From NCBI GenBank assembly GCA_964655355.1, contig CAZZMD010000020.1, forward strand, positions 1 through 64,000: 64,000 nt of DNA, given 5' to 3'. The translations under genes were made by a program, and so were the position numbers. The stretch's first letter is position 1; each line of letters starts with the position of its first letter. Below, one piece after another: positions 34,962 through 44,381 of this stretch. The DNA comes from CALGDE01 sp964655355. GTDB lineage: Bacteria; Cyanobacteriota; Cyanobacteriia; CACIAM-69d. The notes beneath the pieces are model-generated. The model was not told the origin of the DNA and did not search any database. It was given only the letters and a program-made list of their open reading frames with translations.

Positions 34962-36635
34962 TTAAGGGAGCCAACGGGGCTGGGTTCCGGTCAGAGGGAG
35001 TACCTGGGGGTCGTTAGCCACCCACTCTCCGTCATCTGTGCGCTGGGGCTTGAGTATCAAGAGCTGGCTGGTGGTATCGAGTTCGTCAACGGTACCGTTG
35101 CCCTCGACTGAGCCCGGGATATCTGAGCCCGGGATATCAATGCCATCGGGCTCCTCCCGTAGGACGGGCTGGGAAAAGAGGAGCGATCGCCCATCCGGCG
35201 AAAGATCCACATCTAAAGCTTGACTGTTCGGCAATAGCAGCAAAGGCTGGATGTCCTTCGTTTCCAGATCAATCACGGCGATATAGGGCTGCTCCTGATA
35301 ATTTTCCGCCGCCGGATCCCCGATAATTTCCGCCAGAAGGCAATAAAGCCACTTCCCATCGGGGGAAAATTCGGCGCTACGGATAGAGCCATTGATATTG
35401 CCGAGCTCGATTTCCTGACCGGTATTGCGAGCCACATACAGCGATCGCGTGTAATCCTTATTAAATTTCACCAGGGCGGCGGCGGTGCCATCGGGGGAGA
35501 AATTCAATAGCTCGCCAAACTTGGGCAGAAAATCCAGGGGTTCAATTTTGGCTTGAAAGGCACTGCGTCGGGAGAACGCATTAGGGGGCGTCTGGGGGAG
35601 GGGCAAAATCGCCAACCCTTCCCCCTGGGTCATCGCCAAGGATTGACTATCCGGCGCAATCAAAAACTCTCCCCCCTGCTCCGTCGGCACCTGTTGGGGG
35701 AGGGCCCCGTCGACGATCGCCCATAGGCCATACTCATCGGGCCGCTCACGATCAACCCGCTCAATCACAATCACCCGACCGTTAGGAGCCAAATCAAACT
35801 TCAAATTTTGATACTTCTGGGCATCCAAGATCAGGGTCAATTCACCGGCGGCGGGGCCATTTCCCTTCAACCAATCCTGAACCATTCGCCCCAAATTAGA
35901 GAGCTGGAAAGACTGATCCGATTCATCCGTGAGCGATCGCGTCTCCAGCCCCGTGGTGACCGTATAAAGCTGCTGCTCTGGCACATCGGCCGTCGTTTCC
36001 TCCCCGGCGCTGACCCCCTGAGCCAGGCTTGCCCCAAACAAAATGCGATCGCGCTCCGGGAACGGTACAAATCCAGTCACCCTCAACTCCGGCGGCGTCA
36101 ACAGGGTTTTCGTCTGGCGGGTTTGGTCATATAACACCAACCGGTCTATCTCTTCTCCATCAGCGCCCACATAGGCCAACACCTCATCCCGCCCCGCAAA
36201 AAAACCTTGGAAATTCGCAAAATTTTGGATATCCCGTTGCACCCCAATCGGCTGCGTTTGTGCCCCCTCCAGGGTCAACGAAAACTCCTGACCATAGGGC
36301 ACCGGCTCATTGACCGTATAGGCCATCCGGGATCCAGACCAGCTAAATCGCCCCGGTAAGTTGGGCTCAATGGTTAAATTCTGTTCGACCGTCTCCCGAT
36401 CCACCGGCCGATTAAAGGTCATGATAAAGGCCCGATCCGGCGCGGCCAAAATGCGATCGCGCCAGGAGAACGATCGCACCGCCGCGACGGAATTATCCCC
36501 AAACAGCAACAGCAGGGCGATCGCCACAAATACCACTGCAATCGTTAGCCATGCGGCCCGATCCACCGATTGGGGTTCCCCCGGCAACCATCGCCCTAGC
36601 CCCTGACTTCGTTTTGGGTTCGTGCTTTGACCCAT
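34962..36635 (-). CDS. Membrane-anchored beta-propeller protein with Ig-like domain
   Basis: 557 residues. One membrane helix at about 28-46 (WLTIAVVFVAIALLLLFG), then an Ig-like segment (ILAAPDRAFIMTFNRPVDRE; SbsA/Big_5 type) and a C-terminal half with repeated TolB/WD40-like blades such as 'LNFSPDGTAAALVKF', 'AEFSPDGKWLYCLLA' and 'VDLSPDGRSLLFSQP'. The bulk should be outside the cytoplasmic membrane. Bases 35109-35138 are a perfect 15-nt tandem duplication (IPGSD-IPGS) near the C-terminus. I know no function; similar proteins are common in cyanobacteria. It ends against the palindrome at 34844-34957. Confidence 0.82.
   Translation of the reverse strand: MGQSTNPKRSQGLGRWLPGEPQSVDRAAWLTIAVVFVAIALLLLFGDNSVAAVRSFSWRDRILAAPDRAFIMTFNRPVDRETVEQNLTIEPNLPGRFSWSGSRMAYTVNEPVPYGQEFSLTLEGAQTQPIGVQRDIQNFANFQGFFAGRDEVLAYVGADGEEIDRLVLYDQTRQTKTLLTPPELRVTGFVPFPERDRILFGASLAQGVSAGEETTADVPEQQLYTVTTGLETRSLTDESDQSFQLSNLGRMVQDWLKGNGPAAGELTLILDAQKYQNLKFDLAPNGRVIVIERVDRERPDEYGLWAIVDGALPQQVPTEQGGEFLIAPDSQSLAMTQGEGLAILPLPQTPPNAFSRRSAFQAKIEPLDFLPKFGELLNFSPDGTAAALVKFNKDYTRSLYVARNTGQEIELGNINGSIRSAEFSPDGKWLYCLLAEIIGDPAAENYQEQPYIAVIDLETKDIQPLLLLPNSQALDVDLSPDGRSLLFSQPVLREEPDGIDIPGSDIPGSVEGNGTVDELDTTSQLLILKPQRTDDGEWVANDPQVLPLTGTQPRWLP
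35109..35138. repeat. 15-nt perfect tandem duplication in coding sequence
   Basis: TGAGCCCGGGATATC occurs twice in tandem, adding the residues SDIPG to the C-terminal part of the beta-propeller protein. Confidence 0.95.
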
Positions 36636-36656
36636 ACCTATCTGGTACCTGCCTCA

Positions 36657-36763
36657 ATCGTCTGAAATATCGTCTGGAATACTGTCTGTAGTCAGGGCTC
36701 GAGTTAGTACTCGAATAAATACTCGCAAACCAATACTCGTAAAAATCGTCAATTAATACTCGT
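36657..36763. repeat. Cluster of short degenerate repeats
   Basis: A 12-nt unit (ATCGTCTGAAAT, ATCGTCTGGAAT, ACTGTCTGTAGT; 36657-36692) is followed by four copies of a TACTCG-centred element: TAGTACTCGA, AAATACTCGC, CAATACTCGT and TAATACTCGT. The last copy encodes the final Tyr-Glu-Tyr-stop of the gene at 36753. Confidence 0.75.
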
Positions 36764-37538
36764 AGGGATTGGCGGGGGGATCGATGGGGCGAATTTGCGT
36801 CGCCTGCACCGCCAACCGGCGATCGCGCCCAATGGTTGCCGTTGCCGCCGTGCCCTCAACGGCTAGCCAGGTATCTGCCTCATAGGTCTGGGGTGCCCCC
36901 TCTGGTAGCTGCACCGGTATCTGAAGCGGATAAGCATCGGCGGCGCAGCAGGTAATCGTAAACCGTGCCAGCCAAATATAGCCCGTCGGTAGATTGTCCT
37001 CCGGCGTGCTCGGCAGCACAAATCCACTAATTTCCATCGGTTGCCCATTATAGGCATCTGGCTCCGGATACACATTCAACAGCCGCACCCACTCCACCAG
37101 CGATCGCTCCGACGGATCCTGATTTGCCCGGAAGGATTGGGGATTGGAGCGCGTAACCGTTACGGAAGCACTGGTTTGCTGCTGCATCGCCTTAGCGCTG
37201 GCCAATGGCTTGGGAGCAATCAACAGCCCCAACAGGGCCGCCCCCAGCAAAATTCCAGACGTCAACGGCGGCGGCAACAAGGTTAAGTGATCTTCCGGAT
37301 CCTGGAGTCGAGCGGAATGCCCCCGAATCTGTTTCAACGCGGCGAATGCACTGGCAATCAGCAGCAGCATCCCGGCGGCGACCACCAGCCCGTTATAGAT
37401 AGGGTGGACCAACAGCGCCAGCTTTCCCGTACGCCAATAGGTCAGTAGCAAAGCGCCCCAGCTGCCAATGGCTGCCACATCCAGCCAGGGACGCCAGGGA
37501 AAAGAGCGCGATCGCGGTGAGGGTACTAGCACAGGCAA
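36753..37538 (-). CDS. TIGR03943 family membrane protein
   Basis: 261 residues if started at TTG 37538; the start is uncertain (GTG 37532 is an alternative). Three hydrophobic helices: about 18-35, 48-68 (VVAAGMLLLIASAFAALK) and 93-108, followed by an extracytoplasmic domain with 'FVLPSTPEDNLPTGYIWLARFTITCCAADAYPLQIPV', the CCAAD motif of this family. TIGR03943 proteins usually sit next to a permease of the DUF318/UPF0718 family and are linked to metal handling by that association; no such permease is adjacent here, which is odd. The beta-propeller gene lies 117 bp downstream on the same strand. Confidence 0.85.
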   Translation of the reverse strand: MPVLVPSPRSRSFPWRPWLDVAAIGSWGALLLTYWRTGKLALLVHPIYNGLVVAAGMLLLIASAFAALKQIRGHSARLQDPEDHLTLLPPPLTSGILLGAALLGLLIAPKPLASAKAMQQQTSASVTVTRSNPQSFRANQDPSERSLVEWVRLLNVYPEPDAYNGQPMEISGFVLPSTPEDNLPTGYIWLARFTITCCAADAYPLQIPVQLPEGAPQTYEADTWLAVEGTAATATIGRDRRLAVQATQIRPIDPPANPYEY

Positions 37539-37845
37539 TGCCTAAAACCGTCCAAAGGAATGAGAGTCGCTGCCTAGGGCAATAAGGGCAATAAATAAAG
37601 AAAAGATATATGTCCCTGATATATTCCCTGAGAAAACGCGGTCAGCATTCCGTCCCCCATCATACCTGCAAGCTTCCTTGTCCTCCCCCCTTGACGGCGG
37701 CATCGTTTAGTAATGATTGCTGCGGAAACGATTGACAGGGCGATCGCCGATGTCATTATGGAACAGAAATTTGACCGATATCCCTCTCACTCTCCCCGTC
37801 TTTTACGCTCCCTGTCGAATAATTACCAATCGCAAAGCTTGGGAT
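37539..37845. other. Intergenic region of about 300 bp between divergent genes
   Basis: Lies between the TIGR03943 gene (minus) and the OmpR-type regulator (plus). No gene is credible; an open frame upstream of the regulator from TTG 37717 gives an N-terminal extension unlike the family. It should hold both promoters, but none is convincing by eye. Confidence 0.5.
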
Positions 37846-38547
37846 ATGCCTATGGCTTCCGTTGAGATGGACTCTAGCGCCCCGATTCTAATCGTCGAAA
37901 CCGATGAAATCCTGGCCAATCAAATTGCCAGCGATCTGCAGGCGGCGGGCTACACCACCGTCCTAATGCGGGACGCCGCCTCAGGATTGCAACACCTCAG
38001 CCAATCCCCGGTCTCCCTGGTGCTGGTGGATCGGATGCTCGCGGGACAATCCGGCCTCTGGATGTGCCGCCAAATGCGAGAGCAGGGATACACCGTGGCA
38101 GTGCTGGTGATGATGGCGCGGGAAGAATTGGAGGACCGCATTGCTTGCTTGGAAGCGGGGGCGGACGATTATGTGTTGAAACCCTATCGCGCCGAGTCGT
38201 TTCTCCGGTTTATCTCCATTTATCTATGCCCCAGCGAAACCTCCCAACCCCATCTCCGATTCGCTGATCTCACCCTCGATTTAGGACAGCGTCTCGCCAT
38301 CCGCGACCAACAGCCCATTTCCTTAACCATGAAGGAATTTGAACTGTTGCGCTATCTGATGGAGCACCCCGGCGAAGTGCTTTCGCGGGAACAAATTCTC
38401 GAAAATGTATGGGGCTACAACTTTATGGGGGAGTCCAACGTCATCGAAGTATATGTGCGGTACTTGCGGCTGAAGTTGGAAGAAGGGGACCGGAAACGGT
38501 TGATTCAAACGGTGCGGGGAGTGGGCTATGTATTGCGGGAGCCTTAG
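37846..38547 (+). CDS. OmpR/PhoB-family response regulator (possibly NblR-like)
   Basis: 233 residues from ATG 37846 (ATG 37852 is an alternative). The receiver domain has an ETD acidic cluster instead of DD, Asp in 'LVLVDRMLAGQSG', an Ala/Met substitution near the switch Thr (VLVMMAREE) and Lys in 'YVLKPYRAE', so phosphorylation chemistry may be atypical. A winged helix follows (ISLTMKEFELLRYLMEHPGEVLSREQILENVWGYNF and VRYLRLKLEEG), ending 'TVRGVGYVLREP'. The atypical receiver recalls NblR, the regulator of phycobilisome breakdown, but I cannot confirm this. The next gene overlaps its 3' end by 20 bp, so the two are coupled. Confidence 0.85.
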   Translation: MPMASVEMDSSAPILIVETDEILANQIASDLQAAGYTTVLMRDAASGLQHLSQSPVSLVLVDRMLAGQSGLWMCRQMREQGYTVAVLVMMAREELEDRIACLEAGADDYVLKPYRAESFLRFISIYLCPSETSQPHLRFADLTLDLGQRLAIRDQQPISLTMKEFELLRYLMEHPGEVLSREQILENVWGYNFMGESNVIEVYVRYLRLKLEEGDRKRLIQTVRGVGYVLREP

Positions 38548-39136
38548 GATTCGTTGGGTGTTAGGGCTTGTCGGGGTGGTGGGGCTGGTGATTAGTAATT
38601 GTGCTTGGGCCATGGATGGGGAGACTGGAGCGGTTGGTACCTCGATGTCGGGATCGGGGTCGGGAGCGGCGATCGCCTGTCCCCAATACGGCGACATTGC
38701 TGGGCAGGCGATTTTCTATCCCGATAGTGCTGAGTCCAATGATGCTGATGCCCATCAAACTATCCCCATCACGATCAATCTAGAAATTGCTAGAACAATT
38801 CCTCAGCAGCGGTGCGGATTAATGTTTCGCGATCGCCTGCCGGATGATCGGGGGATGGGTTTTCCGTTCGATCCCCCGGCCCCGGTGAGCTTCTGGATGA
38901 AAAATGTTCCTGTGGCGCTGGATATGGTGTTTCTCACGCCAGAATCCGATGCAGCGGACGCAACCTACCGCATTACCGGCATTATTACGGCTCCCCCCTG
39001 CACCGAGGATCCCTGTCCCACCTACGGACCTGAGAGCGATCAAGTGGCCTGGGTGATCGAGTTGGCCGAAGGACGGGCGATCGCCATGGGGTTGAAAACA
39101 GGCGATCGCGTCCAAATTCAGCAATTTGACCCTTGA
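38528..39136 (+). CDS. DUF192 family secreted protein
   Basis: 202 residues from ATG 38528, overlapping the response regulator by 20 bp. An N-terminal signal sequence (IRWVLGLVGVVGLVISNCAWA) is followed by the DUF192 domain from about residue 75: 'ITINLEIARTIPQQRCGLMFRD', 'GMGFPFDPPAPVSFWMKNVPVALDMVFL' and 'AIAMGLKTGDRVQI'. DUF192 proteins are small beta-barrels, often exported, of unknown biochemical role. There is an extra loop with two cysteines (PPCTEDPCPTYGP). Translational coupling to the regulator suggests they share expression. Confidence 0.88.
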   Translation: MYCGSLRIRWVLGLVGVVGLVISNCAWAMDGETGAVGTSMSGSGSGAAIACPQYGDIAGQAIFYPDSAESNDADAHQTIPITINLEIARTIPQQRCGLMFRDRLPDDRGMGFPFDPPAPVSFWMKNVPVALDMVFLTPESDAADATYRITGIITAPPCTEDPCPTYGPESDQVAWVIELAEGRAIAMGLKTGDRVQIQQFDP

Positions 39137-39359
39137 ATTTGTGAATTTGCTTGCCCTCGCACTGTTCGCAATATTCTCGCGGCTCCCCATCTTTTGACCG
39201 GCCGAATAGGGATTGGGGCGATCGCCCTTTACCAAACCCAGCTGCCCCCTAACCCGCCCCCAACCACCCTTGCAACTGGACGGCTTTGATCCCGCGCCAG
39301 TCTGCGCAAGGGTACCGTTAGACAGATTTTGAGTCCGTATCATCCAAGCTCCATCGACC

Positions 39360-39977
39360 ATGCTGTTCCTCCATCGATCGCTCCTCGCCCAGATCTGTAC
39401 CGTCCTTCTGGGGAGCACCTGTATGCTCGGCGGCGTATCCCTGAGCGGCACCGCCCAAGCCCCCCTCGCTCCCATCCCCGACAGCACCACCATCCGCGTT
39501 GAAGGAGAGCCGGTGCAGATACGCCTACAGCGCTATGCTCCCCGCGGTGTTCCCCTTCAAATGGGGGTGCCAGAAAATTCCTTCATCACGAAGGTTGAAG
39601 AGAGTCCGAATTTTAAGCGAGTGCGGTTGTCCGCCGGGCGAGAGGGACGCATCACAAATGATGAAGCTCGCATCAACATCATGTGGTCTAAAACCCCGAT
39701 AACCGCTGATGAGATGCAAACATGGCTATTCCAAAGCTCCCAAGGGCGAGGGATCACGCTGCAGTCCGTCAGAAATAGCCGATCGCCCTATGCCTGGGTG
39801 GAGCGTGAATGGCGCTTTGAGCGCAACCCCAACTCCCGCGATCGCATTGTGGGGCGAGCGATCGTCGGTCAGCTTAACGGGCGACATTTTGTGGTGGTCC
39901 ATCAGGTCCCCGTCAGCATGGCGGAGGGATACGGCCCTCGCATTGATGCGGTTTTGAAAACGCTGCAAAGTCGCTAA
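39360..39977 (+). CDS. Unknown secreted protein
   Basis: 205 residues. Signal peptide at about 1-32 (LAQICTVLLGSTCMLGGVSLSGTAQA), then a soluble domain with 'YAPRGVPLQMGVPENSF', 'RVRLSAGREGRITNDEARIN', 'AWVEREWRFERNPNSRDRIVGRAIVG' and 'HFVVVHQVPVSMAEGYGPR'. The second half resembles the small alpha/beta domains found in periplasmic proteins that detect or handle surface stress, but I cannot name a family. It is preceded by a 223-bp spacer and convergent with the transporter gene at 40125. Confidence 0.75.
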   Translation: MLFLHRSLLAQICTVLLGSTCMLGGVSLSGTAQAPLAPIPDSTTIRVEGEPVQIRLQRYAPRGVPLQMGVPENSFITKVEESPNFKRVRLSAGREGRITNDEARINIMWSKTPITADEMQTWLFQSSQGRGITLQSVRNSRSPYAWVEREWRFERNPNSRDRIVGRAIVGQLNGRHFVVVHQVPVSMAEGYGPRIDAVLKTLQSR

Positions 39978-40050
39978 TGGGGGAGAATAAGCTGATCGCC
40001 TTAGGGGGCCAGTCTCCCTAGGGCGATCGCGGCCATGGAGAATACCGTTA

Positions 40051-40100
40051 ACTGTGCCGTCAACCGCGCCGCCTAACTGCGCCATCAACCGCGCCGCCGA
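40051..40100. repeat. 25-nt tandem duplication between convergent genes
   Basis: Two units of 25 nt (40051-40075 and 40076-40100) differ at three positions; both contain CAACCGCGCCGCC. They lie between the stops of the genes ending at 39977 and 40125. Confidence 0.85.
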
Positions 40101-40124
40101 CCGCATCTTCAACTCAGCTACCGA

Positions 40125-42386
40125 CTATTCATCCACCAAAATTTTCGAAAAATCAAACTCGGGAGCGGCCAACACAAACAGCGTCGTTGGTAGATTCCCT
40201 GTGTTTTTCTGAAAATTGGTGTAGTAGTTGGCGTAGGCCGCCTCGTCGGAAAAATAGTCTGACAGTGGACTCGCTAGGCCCAGCATGACGAGATCCGCAT
40301 CGGCAGAGGATTCCTGGAGCACCTCTGGAAACGGGCGATCGCCCCCGATTAAAATTTGCGATTTTAAATCCATCCGCAACTGCCCCACCAACGCATCCAA
40401 ATTAGTCTGGGCCGCCTCCGCCGCCGTCGCATCGGGCACCATTAATTTCAGGACGATTCTGGCCTGTTGCCACTCCAAATCCGTGCGCAGTAGGTACGCC
40501 AGCAACACCATCAGCCCCCCATTATTTTGTAAGCCCCCCCACCAAATATCAATGCGGCGACGCCGGCCAAAACCGCGATCGCAATCGCCTTCTTGCCCAC
40601 TATTGTCCTGAGGACTATTCTCCCGCAGGATCAATAAACTGCGATCGCCCCCATGGATACGGCGGATTAAATCACAATATTGCGATCGCCGCTCCAGATT
40701 TTCGCTGTTGCCCAACAGCACCGTATTGGGCACCAATTTCCCAAGCCCATAGGCTTCTACCAATTGGTAAGCGCCATCAAACGTCTCGTTCGCGGTGACC
40801 ACCCGCACCAACGCCTGCACCCCCCGCTTATCCAAATAATCCCGCAGCAACTGTTCCACATTGGCCCGCTGCTGATCCCCCCGCATCCCCCGGGGCAGTA
40901 CGCTGCAAATGGTAATAATGCCGCGGTTGTGGGTCAGGCTATTGGCGAGCTGAATCAGCGGCCAGCGCCGTTGGGGCGCACCGGATAACACCAGTAAATT
41001 CGGTCGCCAGTTTTTCGGATCATCATTGCCAATTTGATATAGCCCCGCCCGCAGCAGCGCCATCCACAATCCCCGACGCACATCCCCCCAAGCCGTTTCC
41101 AACTCCCGCCGCTGAAGCCAGAAATATAAGCTCAACACCAACACCGCTGCGACGACGGTGGCGATCGCATCGATCAAAAACATCACCGCCAAACAGCCCA
41201 CCGCCCCCAACAGGGACCAAAACCAGTGAATTTTAAAGGAGGGCCGGAAAGAGGGACTTTGCAAAAAGCCTTCGATCACCGCCACCACGTTCAGCACTAA
41301 ATAGGTGGTGAGGAAAAACATGGACAGCACCGGGGCAATCAGATCCAAATCGTTTAAGGCGACCGCCCCCAGGGCCACCACCAACGTGATCCAAGTGCCA
41401 ATACGGGGCTCATCCTCAGGACCATTGCCCTTCCCCACAAAGCGCATCCAATTGGGCAACACCCCATCCCGCGCCAGAGCCTGCAACACCCGTGGCGCGC
41501 CCAAAATACTGCCGATCGCACTGGACAGGGTCGCTCCCCAAATGCCCATCAAAATTGCTGGGCTCCATAGGGATAGAGTTTCCATAATGCTGGTGTCCGT
41601 CACCAGCGCATCGGGGTTGGCCTTGAACGCAAACAACACCGGCAGGATCATATAAATCACATAGCCGGTGATGGTGGCGGCTAGGGTGCCCTGGGGAATA
41701 GATTTAACCGGATCTCGCAAATCACCCGATAAATTAACCCCCGCCATAATGCCCGTGACCGCCGGGAAAAAGACGGCGAACATTGTCCAAAATGGCTCGC
41801 GATCGCCCGTCCATAGCACCACCTCCACCGTGTCCAAGGGAGGACCAAAGACGAAACAAATCAGCGAAAACGCGATCGCCGCCATGATGAAATATTGGGC
41901 GCGGATGGCCAGGCTGGCGGAGGTGAGGGCCAAAATCGCCACGGCAACGGTAACGATAAACGCGACGTATTGCTGATTCAGAGCGGGAAAAACACCGACG
42001 ACACTTTCCGCAAAGCCAATGGTGTACAGGGCCACGGAAATCGCCTGGGCAAAATATAAAGGCACACCCACTGCTCCCCCCGCTTCGATCCCCAGGGAGC
42101 GGCTGATCATGTAATAGGCTCCCCCTGCCCGCACTACCCGATCCGTGGCGATCGTGCAGATAGATAGGGACGTCAGAAAGGTAATGGCATTGGCGAGGGT
42201 AACAATGGCCAGCGCCCCCAACAGCCCCACATTGCCCACCACCGAGCCCAGGCGCAGATACATAATCACGCCGAGGATGGTCAGGATGGAGGGGGTGTAG
42301 ACTCCCCCAAAGGTGCCTAAGCCGGTGCCCTTTGTTAGGACAACATCATCAGCGGCATTGGGACGAGGGGAGGGGGGCGTTTTCAT
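40125..42386 (-). CDS. Cation-chloride cotransporter-like (SLC12/APC superfamily) permease
   Basis: 753 residues. About 12 membrane helices in the first 430 residues, starting 'LGTFGGVYTPSILTILGVIMYLRLG', the hallmark opening of SLC12-type Na-K-Cl cotransporters, then 'VFFPAVTGIMAGVNLSGDLRDP' and 'GAPRVLQALARDGVLP'. A soluble C-terminal domain of about 300 residues follows, with 'LLVLSGAPQRRWPLIQLANSLT' and 'ADLVMLGLASP', as in the CCC cytoplasmic domain. It probably moves K+ and/or Na+ with Cl- across the plasma membrane. It lies 69 bp downstream of the DUF3352 gene on the same strand. Confidence 0.9.
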   Translation of the reverse strand: MKTPPSPRPNAADDVVLTKGTGLGTFGGVYTPSILTILGVIMYLRLGSVVGNVGLLGALAIVTLANAITFLTSLSICTIATDRVVRAGGAYYMISRSLGIEAGGAVGVPLYFAQAISVALYTIGFAESVVGVFPALNQQYVAFIVTVAVAILALTSASLAIRAQYFIMAAIAFSLICFVFGPPLDTVEVVLWTGDREPFWTMFAVFFPAVTGIMAGVNLSGDLRDPVKSIPQGTLAATITGYVIYMILPVLFAFKANPDALVTDTSIMETLSLWSPAILMGIWGATLSSAIGSILGAPRVLQALARDGVLPNWMRFVGKGNGPEDEPRIGTWITLVVALGAVALNDLDLIAPVLSMFFLTTYLVLNVVAVIEGFLQSPSFRPSFKIHWFWSLLGAVGCLAVMFLIDAIATVVAAVLVLSLYFWLQRRELETAWGDVRRGLWMALLRAGLYQIGNDDPKNWRPNLLVLSGAPQRRWPLIQLANSLTHNRGIITICSVLPRGMRGDQQRANVEQLLRDYLDKRGVQALVRVVTANETFDGAYQLVEAYGLGKLVPNTVLLGNSENLERRSQYCDLIRRIHGGDRSLLILRENSPQDNSGQEGDCDRGFGRRRRIDIWWGGLQNNGGLMVLLAYLLRTDLEWQQARIVLKLMVPDATAAEAAQTNLDALVGQLRMDLKSQILIGGDRPFPEVLQESSADADLVMLGLASPLSDYFSDEAAYANYYTNFQKNTGNLPTTLFVLAAPEFDFSKILVDE

Positions 42387-42455
42387 AAGCGTTGGTCAGT
42401 AGCTGCCTCTCGGGGTTCCACAATGGGTCTGAAGAATAGCTGCTGAAGGATGATC

Positions 42456-44207
42456 TTACCGGTGCAGTTGTGCTTTGAGCGTGATCCGACGACGATCGCC
42501 CTCTCCCCCATGGCTGACCACCGTGATTGTATCCAACCGGTCAAAAATAGGCTGCCCCACCCCGTCGAGCAAACTAACAATCGGGAATACCTGCCCCAGA
42601 ATCGGTCGAGCGGCTGACCAATCGAGCTGAGCATAGCCATCATTGGGCTGGGGGAGTTGGGCCAAATTGCGCTGCACATCGGACCGGCTAAGGAACGATT
42701 GATTACTAGGGGTTGCGGGATCCCCTGGCGTCGGTGCAGCGGCGATCGCCCCATTCAAAGCCGCCACAGAATTGCTCAAAATATCGTAGCCATTGACCTG
42801 GGCCCGCACCCCCTCCACCTGGGTTGCCACCGTCTTACCCCGCGCCGCCAACCGGCTCCAAATCTGGGCTTCCACATCCCCCAAAATCACCGGTCCCACA
42901 CTCCAACCGCGATCGCTCGCCACCTGGTCGAGCCGCGCCAAAGCCTCCTCCCCAGCCCCACTGTGGGGAGTCACCACCAGCCAATCCCCGTCCACTAACC
43001 CCAGGGCATAATCCGCCGTCAGCCACGGCAAAATATCTGTCGCCGGATCCACCCCATTCTGTTCCGCCAACTGATTCACCTGGGCAATCACCGTATCCCC
43101 CAGCAAAGTGCCCTGGAACTGATCCTGCACCCCCTGCCACAGCGCCGCCAAATTATCCCCCCCCAGGGCGATCGCCGCATTACGGGGTAGATATTCCAAA
43201 GCGGTCACCGGTTCCGTCAACCCAGGAGCCGCCACCGGCGCATCCCCCCGATCGCGATCCAACAACTGAAAATTACCCGTGATCCCCTGCCGGTCAAATT
43301 CCACCAAGGCGATCGCCCCCTCAAACGGACTAAAAGGCTTACTCGCAGGCAAGGTACCAATCGCCGCCGCCGTCGCCGGAGACTGGGATAGCTGAGCCAG
43401 CGCTGTGAAATCCGCAACCACAACCCCCAGCCGATGATCCTCATCCGGGCCCTCCGGTTCCGCCGCGATCGCCGCCTGATAGCTTTCCAGGGACGTCAAA
43501 TTTTGCGCCGGCACCTGCACATTATTAATCGCCTCCCGCAGCACCTTCGGGTCCGTCGCCAACAGGACAAACTTGCCCCCCACCAACGCCGTCGCCAAAT
43601 TCGTCCGCGGCGCGACCTGCCCTCGCCGCCGCGATCGCCATAGGGAATCCGGCAACACATCCATCGCCTCCCCGTAGGTAATGGTCGCCCCCTTATAGCG
43701 CTCAAAAATCGGGTTTACCCCCGCCAGCGCCTGCTTTTGCCAAAACAACTCCAAAAACCCCTGAGCGCGATCGCCATCCGCCGCGCTGGCCGCCAATAAA
43801 TATGCCGGCTGCCGACCATTACTCTCATCCCGGTCCGCATCCAGCCCCGTCACCGCAAACGTAACCTCATCCCCCAACCACGGCTGAATATCCTGCCCAT
43901 AATCCAACTGGGTTTTACTGAGCAGGCGATCGCGTACCCGCTGCCACTCCTGAAACGCCGCCCGCCGCTGGGATGGCGGCACCAAAAACTGTCGCACCGT
44001 TTCAAGGCGATCCGGATTCGCCAACAGCGAAACCATCACCGGCGCAGACCGTGGCACAAACTGAGCCGCCGCCGGCTCCTTCCCCGGCACCCCCTCCAAC
44101 AGACCCAAAGGATTATGGGTACCAATCCACACCGCGATCGCGATCGCCGTTGACAGCAGCGCACCCACCGCAATGGACAAAGCCGAGAAAAAAACGCGAC
44201 GACTCAT
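42456..44207 (-). CDS. DUF3352 domain-containing membrane-anchored protein
   Basis: 583 residues. An N-terminal membrane anchor at about 7-28 (FSALSIAVGALLSTAIAIAVW) is followed by a large periplasmic domain: 'AAQFVPRSAPVMVSLLANPDRLE', 'WLGDEVTFAVTGLDADRDES', 'LLATDPKVLREAINNV', 'NAAIALGGDNLAALWQ', with the DUF3352 pattern common in cyanobacteria. No catalytic motif was seen. It precedes the SLC12-like gene by 69 bp, so co-transcription is likely, and no function is known for the family. Confidence 0.87.
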   Translation of the reverse strand: MSRRVFFSALSIAVGALLSTAIAIAVWIGTHNPLGLLEGVPGKEPAAAQFVPRSAPVMVSLLANPDRLETVRQFLVPPSQRRAAFQEWQRVRDRLLSKTQLDYGQDIQPWLGDEVTFAVTGLDADRDESNGRQPAYLLAASAADGDRAQGFLELFWQKQALAGVNPIFERYKGATITYGEAMDVLPDSLWRSRRRGQVAPRTNLATALVGGKFVLLATDPKVLREAINNVQVPAQNLTSLESYQAAIAAEPEGPDEDHRLGVVVADFTALAQLSQSPATAAAIGTLPASKPFSPFEGAIALVEFDRQGITGNFQLLDRDRGDAPVAAPGLTEPVTALEYLPRNAAIALGGDNLAALWQGVQDQFQGTLLGDTVIAQVNQLAEQNGVDPATDILPWLTADYALGLVDGDWLVVTPHSGAGEEALARLDQVASDRGWSVGPVILGDVEAQIWSRLAARGKTVATQVEGVRAQVNGYDILSNSVAALNGAIAAAPTPGDPATPSNQSFLSRSDVQRNLAQLPQPNDGYAQLDWSAARPILGQVFPIVSLLDGVGQPIFDRLDTITVVSHGGEGDRRRITLKAQLHR

Positions 44208-44352
44208 GAAGGCTCAACCAAACGTCCCATCCATTATTTCATCTCCTTTCCAGATGTCACGCGAAGGGAGCCTTGCCTCTCCTGGGGATTGGGATAGAAA
44301 AAGAAGTGAAGGATGAGCATGTATCACCCCTTACCTCATTGACCAGCTCCCC

Positions 44353-44381
44353 CTGACTTAAGACCTAAAGTCCTAAGTCAG
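44353..44381. repeat. Inverted repeat over the stop of the DUF1348 gene
   Basis: CTGACTTA (44353-44360) and TAAGTCAG (44374-44381) form an 8-bp perfect stem, with AGGACTTT/AAGTCCT-type pairing inside. It covers the stop codon region of the gene at 44365; no T-run follows on either strand. Confidence 0.6.

Noticed and set aside
36753..37538. Idea that the TIGR03943 gene belongs to a permease operon
   Set aside because: No DUF318/UPF0718 permease is found on either side.
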